DNA of 40,084 nt from a virus: positions 1 through 40,084 of IMG/VR virus record IMGVR_UViG_3300046740_000180. One strand, written 5' to 3'. The position numbers were made by a program, and so were the translations under genes. Positions 7,951 to 15,400 of this stretch are shown here, one piece after another (position 1 is the stretch's first letter; every line of letters begins with the position of its first letter). The notes beneath the pieces were generated by a model. That model worked only from the letters and a program-made list of their open reading frames with translations. It had not been told where the DNA came from and made no database searches.

Positions 7951-8579
7951 CCCTCATCGCTCTACCCTACGTATCGAAAGACGGCTTCGTTGGTCCCTGC
8001 GTCGAGTCTCTTCTGAACGCCATCGCAACGAAAAGCCTGGGTTCTGTGAGTTTCATGTGCATCAAGGACCGGACCCAGGTTTCAGCTAGAAATCTAGCAG
8101 CGCATAAGGCCCTACAGATCGGTGCCGACTACCTTTGGTTCATCGACTCGGACCAGGACTTCTCGGTGGATATGCTGGCTAGATTGAAGCGAGTAGACGC
8201 AGACGTAGCGTGTGCGGATATGTGGTCTAGGTCATGGCCCTCGTTTCGGATCGTGTTCGGGAAGGAGCCGGCTTGGGAAGGCGGAAAGGCCCGCTATCTC
8301 CCAGTTGGGGACGAAATAGCTAATAAGGGTTCGATAGAGAACATTGAATACTGCGGCATGGGATGCACCCTTATTAAGACTTCGATGCTAGCCAAGCTGA
8401 AGGAAGCCGAGCCGAACCAGCCATGGTTTTGGGCTGCGGACCACGGAGAGGACGCCACCTTCTGCTTCAAGGTTCTGGAGGCCGGCGGGACCGTGAAGTG
8501 CGATTTCGGCCTCAAGTCTGGACATTGGGGAAACATCAGGATGATGGGACAGGACTACACACGGAGGCCGGTTGAGTAA
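7920..8579 (+). CDS. FIDSD-type glycosyltransferase, copy 2
   Basis: A 219-aa paralogue of the enzymes at 5872 and 8572. It has LTLIALPYVSKDGFVGPCVESL at the N-terminus, YLWFIDSDQDF with the DxD motif, ADMWSRSWPSFRIV, and GEDATFCFKVLEAGGTVKCDFGLKSGHWG near the end. ATG at 7920 is chosen because the N-terminus then aligns with copy 3. An in-frame CTG at 7947, overlapping the previous stop as CTGA, is the alternative. Copies 2 and 3 are adjacent, indicating local duplication. Confidence 0.85.
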   Translation: MEEVYQARSLTLIALPYVSKDGFVGPCVESLLNAIATKSLGSVSFMCIKDRTQVSARNLAAHKALQIGADYLWFIDSDQDFSVDMLARLKRVDADVACADMWSRSWPSFRIVFGKEPAWEGGKARYLPVGDEIANKGSIENIEYCGMGCTLIKTSMLAKLKEAEPNQPWFWAADHGEDATFCFKVLEAGGTVKCDFGLKSGHWGNIRMMGQDYTRRPVE

Positions 8580-9294
8580 CGTCGAGCAGGTTCCGAAGGG
8601 TGTCACCAGCATCGCCCTTCCGTTCGTCTCCAAGCAGGGATTCACCGGAGCTACAACCCAATCTCTAATCCTTGGGATTCTGGCGGGCGGAATGAAGATG
8701 AGCAAGTTCCTGTTCCTTGGGGACCACTCCCAGGTGCAGGCCAGAAACGTAGCCTGCCAGGATGCCATCGACATCGGGTCTGAGTGGATTTGGTTTATCG
8801 ACTCGGACGCAGACTTCCCGGTAGATGCTCTAGCCAGACTCAAGGCGTGCGATTCCGACATCGCCTGTACTGATATGTGGAGCCGAAATATTCCCTCCTT
8901 CCGTACAGTGATGAGGCTGGAAGTCATCGACGGGGACAGAGCCGGGGTGCCGGTGCCTGGGAACCCGACCGGAGTAGAGGACATCGACCTGTGCGGGATG
9001 CACTGTACGCTGATCAAGGTTTCGCTTCTAAAGAAGATCAAGGACGCGTTCCCTGAAAGCCCCTGGTTCTGGAACGGGAAGAACGGCGAGGATGCGGAGT
9101 TCTGCTTCAAGGCTAAAGACCTTGGGGCAAAGATCAAGTGTGACTTCTCGATCATGTCGGGCCACTGGGGGGTCGCTAGGATGGCCGGGCAGGACTGGAG
9201 CCGAGACGCAAAGAATCAGCCGATGCATGTAGCCAATATGGAAATGATGAAGAGAATGGGAGTCAAAAACCTAAAAGAAGAAGGAGTGGTCTAG
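8572..9294 (+). CDS. FIDSD-type glycosyltransferase, copy 3
   Basis: A 240-aa paralogue of the preceding gene, sharing IALPFVSKQGFTG, QARNVA, WIWFIDSDADF, DMWSRNIPSFRTVM and GEDAEFCFKAKDLGAKIKCDFSIMSGHWG. The TTG start lies in the 8-base overlap TTGAGTAA with copy 2. It ends the glycosyltransferase cassette; the next gene is a structural-type beta protein. Three divergent copies suggest different donors, acceptors or sequential sugar additions, which the sequence cannot resolve. Confidence 0.86.
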   Translation: MSNVEQVPKGVTSIALPFVSKQGFTGATTQSLILGILAGGMKMSKFLFLGDHSQVQARNVACQDAIDIGSEWIWFIDSDADFPVDALARLKACDSDIACTDMWSRNIPSFRTVMRLEVIDGDRAGVPVPGNPTGVEDIDLCGMHCTLIKVSLLKKIKDAFPESPWFWNGKNGEDAEFCFKAKDLGAKIKCDFSIMSGHWGVARMAGQDWSRDAKNQPMHVANMEMMKRMGVKNLKEEGVV

Positions 9295-9570
9295 TTGGCG
9301 TTTTCGTACACGATCACCGGAACCCGAGACTTGCAGGGTGCGAAGTTGATTCACGGCACCTGGGACGCAACCGCTGCGACGAGCGGAACGATCACCTTTG
9401 GCGGAACTCGGGGCGGAAACCAGGGAACGCCCTACACCCTGATTGACTCAACTGTTGTCTCCAGTGTCTCGTCCACCACCATGACGGCATCGAAGATGAC
9501 CGCAACGGGAACGCTGGTTCTCACCTGTGTCTCTGGCGATGCGGGCTACTGGTCCGTCACCGTCCTGTAA
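9295..9570 (+). CDS. Small beta structural protein, copy 1 (TTG start)
   Basis: A 91-aa Thr/Gly-rich protein beginning MAFSYTITGTRDLQGAKLIHGTWDATAA and containing the block TYTLIDSTVVSSVSSTTMTASKM (positions approximate). The next gene repeats the same layout. TTG directly follows the preceding TAG, after AAGGAGTGG. It is probably a virion or decoration protein with an all-beta fold. No family was recognised. Confidence 0.78.
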   Translation: MAFSYTITGTRDLQGAKLIHGTWDATAATSGTITFGGTRGGNQGTPYTLIDSTVVSSVSSTTMTASKMTATGTLVLTCVSGDAGYWSVTVL

Positions 9571-9582
9571 GGGGGACTTACA

Positions 9583-10077
9583 ATAGCGTTCACCTATACT
9601 GAAACCGGCACCACGAATCTCGGTAACTGCCGGTTGGTCTACGGGACTTGGAGTGCCGCGAGCGTCACCGGGGGCGTCATTCCGATCTCGGTCCCGAACA
9701 CCTTCTTCCCCACGGCCCTCACCACCACGACCGCAAGCAACACCACCCTCACCACTTCCGGCTCGTATACGACCTCGGCTATCGCGGTAGGAGACTACAT
9801 CACCGGAACCGGGATTATCGACGGAACCTATGTCGCGTCGATTGAGTCGGCTACTTCGCTGACTATGAGCCAGGCGGCCACGGACTCGACGGCCACGAGC
9901 CGGACGTTCTCTCGCGCAGGCCGAAGCCCGTACTCGATCCTCACTGCCAAGGTTGTCTCCAGCACTTCTTCCACGACGATGACCGCGTGCCGTATTAGGT
10001 CGCTCTCCACGATGCAGCACCTAGACATGACCTGCGTCACCGACGACTTCGGCTACTGGTCCATCTACTGCTACTAG
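9583..10077 (+). CDS. Small beta structural protein, copy 2, ATA start
   Basis: A 164-aa paralogue of the preceding protein with a Thr/Ser-rich insertion. Both share AF.YT.TGT at the N-terminus, GTW.AA, SILTAKVVSS.SSTTMTA (copy 2 wording) and D.GYWS near the end. The frame is closed by TAA at 9568, and the paralogue alignment places Met exactly at an ATA codon, behind AAGGGGG with 7 bases between. The next TTG is 51 bases inside the shared domain. This is the best independent support for ATA initiation in this phage. The function is unknown, presumably virion. Confidence 0.82.
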   Translation: MAFTYTETGTTNLGNCRLVYGTWSAASVTGGVIPISVPNTFFPTALTTTTASNTTLTTSGSYTTSAIAVGDYITGTGIIDGTYVASIESATSLTMSQAATDSTATSRTFSRAGRSPYSILTAKVVSSTSSTTMTACRIRSLSTMQHLDMTCVTDDFGYWSIYCY

Positions 10078-10085
10078 GGGGTTAG

Positions 10086-10289
10086 TTGCCACGCAAGAAC
10101 AGCAAGGCATCGGCTCGGTGGCTTGTGAAGCCGCTCACGTGGAAGGACGTGTTTGGTAAATCGCAGTCGGCGTCACGCAACCGGGCGGTGCCGGTACGAC
10201 CATCTTCATCTACGATAACGCCTCCTCCGCCAACGGAATCGCCTACACCTTCGCGGAGATCGCAGCGGCGTTCCCAGCCGACGACGTAG
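10086..10289 (+). CDS. Short reading frame MPRKNSKASARWLVKPLTW; own gene or 5' part of the next
   Basis: TTG follows AGGGGGTTAG, a good SD. The first 25 codons (basic, then WLVKPLTWKDVFGK) look coding. After about 10160 the frame becomes an out-of-frame shadow of the next gene (Pro/Ser/Arg-rich). There are two readings. It may be a separate 67-aa product overlapping its neighbour by 130 bases. Or the two are one protein joined by a -1 shift, programmed or due to an indel, near GGTAAATC. The fused product would begin MPRKNSKASARW and run into IAVGVTQPGG. Confidence 0.4.
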   Translation: MPRKNSKASARWLVKPLTWKDVFGKSQSASRNRAVPVRPSSSTITPPPPTESPTPSRRSQRRSQPTT

Positions 10290-11452
10290 ACAACGGCACC
10301 AACCGAAAGTCCTACCGCAACAAGGTCAACATCCAGGTCGGGGAGACTGGTTCTGGTGGCTCGCTAACCTCGATTGTAGACACCGACAAGACTCTGCTAT
10401 TCGACAACTCTAGGACGCTTGTGTTCAAGTCCACCCAGACTACATCCTGGGCTTGCACTCTCGGGACCAAGGTTGGCACCGGGAACAGGGCTAGCGGGAC
10501 GGCCGGGTGCGACATCACAGCAGGAACCGCCCTCACCTTTCGCGGAAACACGAAACTCTACGGATGCACGGTTCGGCAGACAGCGAACTCCGGTATCTCA
10601 ATCACTCCAGCGACAACCGGAACCTGCGAGATAATCAACTGTCTATTCGACTCCAAGGCTACAAGTTTCTCGGCTCCACTGGCTTTTGGCAACTCAGCCA
10701 CGTTCATCGACAATATCTACAACTTGGACGTAGCCTGCTCGGTTAGTGGGCAGACCATCATAACCAACTTCTTCGCAAACAACGCGGAGAGGATAACTGT
10801 AGCGGCGTCCGGGTCGCCTACGTCGTTCTTCCTAATCTCGGCATCGGGATTCGCAATCAAGGACGTTTCCCTGTTCGGGACTCCGACGGCTGGCGACTTC
10901 GCTTGGCAGACCGGAATTTCAGGTCCATCGACTCTGGTTAGGCCAGTGTGGTCTGGAAATGCGTCTAAGTTTGGACCGTTATCGGCACCGACTTCAAGTA
11001 TGCTCACAATTGGAAGGCAGTGTTCTGAATACTGGATGTTAGATGTGAAGATTGAGGATGGGTCTGGAACCGCTATCAGCGGGATACCAGTAAGGCTTAC
11101 CGATACAGTTGGGACTGTCCAAGTCAACACCACCTCAAACTCATCTGGAGAAATATCGTTTGGGTCAGGGCTAACAGCCGAAGCTGTGATCGTTATGGAT
11201 CACTACGCTGGAAACGATTCGGCTGCCGACACAGTATACAGGCAGCGCCACCGATCCCCGTTCCTGCTTGAAGTCAACCTGCCCACGATGGCCGGATACA
11301 ACAACAACTACCAGTCCAAAAGGATGACCTTCAACTGGCCGGGATACGAGTCGGTAACAACCTCGGCTGGAACGTTCGAGGACGTGAATATAGTCATCTC
11401 TCTTAGCGACCCTCCAGGCACCCCCACCATCTGGACCGAAGCATCACTCTAA
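10160..11452 (+). CDS. Beta-helix virion protein, apparent ATC start
   Basis: A 430-aa protein. Residues 1-250 have the short repeated strands of a right-handed beta-helix (LTFRGNTKLYGCTV, TCEIINCLF). Residues 280-370 contain a carboxypeptidase-regulatory-like Ig segment (DVKIEDGSGTAISGIPVRLTDTVGTVQVNTTSNSSGEISF). The frame is closed by TAA at 10157 and then continuously coding from ATC. The SD AAGGACGTG is the same 9-mer as at the capsid gene, 8 bases before ATC. The next NTG codons lie about 235-260 bases inside. The alternative is a frameshifted fusion with the short frame upstream. It is likely an adhesin-like virion component. Confidence 0.78.
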   Translation: MAVGVTQPGGAGTTIFIYDNASSANGIAYTFAEIAAAFPADDVDNGTNRKSYRNKVNIQVGETGSGGSLTSIVDTDKTLLFDNSRTLVFKSTQTTSWACTLGTKVGTGNRASGTAGCDITAGTALTFRGNTKLYGCTVRQTANSGISITPATTGTCEIINCLFDSKATSFSAPLAFGNSATFIDNIYNLDVACSVSGQTIITNFFANNAERITVAASGSPTSFFLISASGFAIKDVSLFGTPTAGDFAWQTGISGPSTLVRPVWSGNASKFGPLSAPTSSMLTIGRQCSEYWMLDVKIEDGSGTAISGIPVRLTDTVGTVQVNTTSNSSGEISFGSGLTAEAVIVMDHYAGNDSAADTVYRQRHRSPFLLEVNLPTMAGYNNNYQSKRMTFNWPGYESVTTSAGTFEDVNIVISLSDPPGTPTIWTEASL

Positions 11453-11464
11453 GGAAAGGACACT

Positions 11465-12037
11465 ATGCCTGTTTCGTTTGAATGGGGAGAGGACTACGGC
11501 ACTCAGACCGGCTCTCCCACAAGGGGCACCACTCGGGCCAGCACGACCGAGAACGGTACCACGGTCACCAACGTAAACTGGAAGAACACGGCTGACGTTG
11601 GGACTGCTTACGGCTCGTCTGCTATCACGGCTGGCAATAACTCCTACGAGAAGTGGACGTTTGGGCGGCTTGCTGCTGGCTCTACGTCGATTGGCGCTGG
11701 CCTATTCGCCAATACCAATGGCGATATGGGCACCGGCCTTACGCTCAAGGGGACTCCCGCCTGTACTGGCGTGACTCCCCCGGTGGCCTACACCACCCCA
11801 AGCACGTCGGCCAACGCTGGCTTGAGCGTGAACATGTCCACGCACACGGTCATCGCCTCTGGTGTTGCGGTCTGGTTCGGTATCACCGGACCGCAGACGG
11901 CTAGCAAGGCAGTCTCGGATACAAGCGGGGCTGTCATCTACACGAACTATCTAGTCACCCAGTTGCAGACCACGACCTCGGCTGCATCCTCAGATACGGC
12001 CACCATCACGCTCACCTTTCAGTACGACGAAACATGA
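11465..12037 (+). CDS. Virion-type beta protein
   Basis: A 190-aa Thr/Gly/Ala-rich protein with an ATG start behind AAGGAAAGGA. It shows TRASTTENGTTVTNVNWKN and a C-terminal SAASSDTATITLTFQYDET strand, the composition of phage decoration or baseplate-like beta proteins. No named family was recognised. It lies in a run of receptor-region genes, so a tail or decoration role is inferred. Confidence 0.75.
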   Translation: MPVSFEWGEDYGTQTGSPTRGTTRASTTENGTTVTNVNWKNTADVGTAYGSSAITAGNNSYEKWTFGRLAAGSTSIGAGLFANTNGDMGTGLTLKGTPACTGVTPPVAYTTPSTSANAGLSVNMSTHTVIASGVAVWFGITGPQTASKAVSDTSGAVIYTNYLVTQLQTTTSAASSDTATITLTFQYDET

Positions 12038-12054
12038 GCCGATAGGACAATACA

Positions 12055-12462
12055 ATGTCCACCTACCGCCTAAAGTACATCTTTAGGGCTTACTACAAAG
12101 ACAAGCCCATGTACGTCCAGAACGAGGCCGACACCTCGCAGACCACGCTTGGCCGAACCGCGTGGTACGACGTTGTGAATACGGAGCCAATCGCCTTCTC
12201 GCTTGAGGGTGCTGGCCAGATGGTGCTGCTTGACCTGGAGGGTGGTCGCTTCCTTATCAACGGTGTCGCTGTTGTTGACCCGGAATGTAGGGCACAGAGG
12301 GCTGTTACGCCCAAGCGCCTGATCTACTTCCGCAGAGTCCGGCAGGGGCTTACTCACGACTTCGTTGAGAAGGAAGGTACCACCAGGGTCGCGTACCATA
12401 TCGGCTGGCAGGCCAACGACGAGGACGGAAACAATCTCAAGTACGTCATGGAGCTAGTCTAG
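12055..12462 (+). CDS. Small unknown virion-region protein
   Basis: A 135-aa mixed alpha/beta protein with an ATG start, containing YRLKYIFRAYYKDKPMYVQNEADTS, GRFLINGVAVVDPECRAQRAVTPKRLIYFRRVRQG and a C-terminal YHIGWQANDEDGNNLKYVMELV. No family was recognised. It ends immediately before the giant fibre gene (TAG then TTG), so it may be an accessory or assembly factor for that fibre. Confidence 0.75.
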   Translation: MSTYRLKYIFRAYYKDKPMYVQNEADTSQTTLGRTAWYDVVNTEPIAFSLEGAGQMVLLDLEGGRFLINGVAVVDPECRAQRAVTPKRLIYFRRVRQGLTHDFVEKEGTTRVAYHIGWQANDEDGNNLKYVMELV

Positions 12463-15400
12463 TTGTCCCGTAGATTCAACGGGTCCACGGACCTTATCTC
12501 CTGCGCTTCTCCGGCTGTTCTGGACAACCTGACGGGCGGCCTCACGATTGGGTGCTGGATTTACGCATCGAACTTCGGGGCCAACTCCAAGGGTTATATC
12601 GTTGGTAAGGGAACCTCAGACTCCACCAACACTACGACGTGGCGCATCGCCAATGCTACGTCTGGAGGGGCCGACAAGTACGCCCTACGGTTCGAGGTAA
12701 TGTACTCGGACGGATTTGGGTTGTTCCGTGAGACTGCCAATGCCTCGTTCACGCTAAATACGTGGTACTACGTCATCGTCACCTGGGGAGGCTCCAACGC
12801 CAGGACAGACATACATATGTACTCGGAGGGTGTCGAGTGTACCTACGGGGCTGGTGGAGAGCATAACGGTGGTACTACCCACGATGATTCGGCTGGCAAC
12901 TGGGTAATCGGAGAGAGGCCAGCACAGCACAACAGAACGTGGTCTGGCGATCTCTATGGGCTTAGGGCGTGGGCGTCGGTAATATCCAGCACCAACTTCG
13001 CTTCCATGAGACTGGACGGAACCGTGGGTACTCCGGTCGGCTGGTGGGCTATGAACGGGACCGCCGACCCTGAACCAGACACTTCTGGTAACGGAAACGA
13101 TGGAGTCCTAACTGGGACCACCGGCTCAAGTAACCCCCCAGCGATTGGCACGGCCCATACAAGCCAATCGATCCCAGGCACGGCCAAGATTCATGCGACC
13201 CTGACGAAGACGCTTACCGGGGTGGCCAACATCTTCCCGTCTGGCCGTCACCAGCGCCCCATCACGGGCGTAGCAGCCATAACTCCTGGGCTTGTGAACG
13301 CTACGTGGACCGCGCTACCGGCTCCAACCCAGGTGCCGTATGCCAGCCTTAGCGGAACCTACGACCCTCGCGGTTGGGACAAACTGGAGTACGACCCAAC
13401 TAGCGGCAAATTCTGGACGTGGGACGGCTATCTTGCGAGTGACAGGGCCTACACGATCTACGGAAACGCCCTGTGGCAGTACGACCAGGGAAGCAACAAA
13501 CTCATCCTCTACAAGATCATCAACTGGCAATGGACAGCCCCCACCTACGTCACGTCTCCAACTCCAGAGAACGCGGCTGACCCTACCCCATACGACCGAC
13601 ATTCGTACCAGGGAATGTGCGTGGTTCCCTCTCAGAACAAGTTGTATCTATGGGGCGGAGCGAACACTACCAAGGCGGACAACTGGAAGGCCGAGTTCTG
13701 GAGTTACGACCTAGCGGCCACACCGGGGACGGTCAATTCGTGGACCCTGATTTCAACGTCCAGCGACAGCACGCTAACCAATTCCACGACGCCTACGCTG
13801 CCCCCATACGCATCGTTCGAGCAGTGTATGGTGAACGACACGCAGAACGGGCAACTAATCGTATTCAGCGCCAGGAACGACCACGGGTTTGTGCAGGAGG
13901 GCCGGGACACCTTCACCTATAACCTGGCCGCTGGGACTTGGGCGAAGCGTGCCAACGCAAGCGGTGACCCCGGAGCGAGACTTGGGCACTCGATGTGCTG
14001 GGACTCGTCTAGGAATTGCGTCTGGATGTTCGGTGGTAGCGGCGCTTCCCCGTATCCCCAGTTGGGGAACGAACTCTGGAAGTACGTTCCGGCAACGAAC
14101 ACCTGGAGCCAGCCTACTACTACTGGAGGCCCGCCAAGGACTAGGCGTTTCGGAAACTGGGCCTACGATTCCCAGAACGATGTCTGCGTGCTGTTCGGTG
14201 GGAGCGACGTTTACAGGAACGCTGGGGATACTGCGGACCTGTCAGACAGCAGTTTCGTAGGGCTGAACGATACGTGGGTATTCCGCCCAGGCTCTCTTGT
14301 GTGGCAGCAGTTGTCCCCGTCCGCTAGCCCAACAGCATCCGAGTCGTTCGGCAACAAACTGGCCTACGATTCGGTCAACAACTACTTCGTCTACAACGCT
14401 ATGGGGACAGAGGGTAAGTTCTACCTGTTCCGATATGGTTCCACGCCACATGCTAGCCAGACGATTACTGGCAAGGCCAAGATCAAGGCTCACATCCCCC
14501 AGACCATCACGGGCGTTGCCAACATAACCCCGAACACGGCCAAGCAGACTCAGACAATCACTGGGAAGGCCAACATAGCCGCAGGCCCGCTTTCGGTTCA
14601 GATCACTGTAAGCGAGACACTTCCGCTGAGCGTCCCTGGCTTGGCTCGGTCCCTGTCTCCGGTGAGTGTTGGAATCCCGATTCCTGAGTCAGCAAATATC
14701 TCCAGCGTAAGCCAGCTTGGGATGACCGGTCCCACAGCCTACCAATTCCGAATCCTTGGAAACTACGCTAGCGGCAAAGCCAAGTGGGTGTTGTGTGACT
14801 TCCTAGATTCCGTGTCGGCTGGCGGTAGCAGTACGGCGGCAACGCTGACTAGCGGCACCGGGGCGCTCGGCTCCAACATGGCTACGGACGGGGCCACAAT
14901 CTCCGTGGACACCGGAGCGGCGGTGTTCTCGGTCGTCAAGGCCCCGTTCAAGATGTTCGATGCGGTGACCGTTGGCGGGACTTCTGTGGTGACCACTGGG
15001 GGAACCGGGGTAACGTTGCTGGTGGGTGGTATCGCCTACTCGTCTGCCAACGACAATAGCGCCACGACTACGGTAGAAGAGAACGGCCCGGTCCGAGTCT
15101 GCGTCTTGTCCAAGGGTGCGTTGAAAAACGGCGGCGGCACCCGGCTCATGGACTACACGGTGAGGCTGCACTTCTACAAGGGTAAGTCTTACTGCCGGGC
15201 CTTCGTTACACTGCGGAACGCCAAGGAGTCATCTACTCAGGCTCCAGTTGTCTTTGACTCGGTGGAAGTGTCTCTCAAGGTTGGCACTTCAGCCTCGACT
15301 TTCGTAACCAAGACCTCGCTGGACGTTTCTCCGCTTTCCATCCCGCTGTCTGCTGCGGAGACGGCCTACGCTTATCAGGCGTACTCGACAAAGTATCAGG

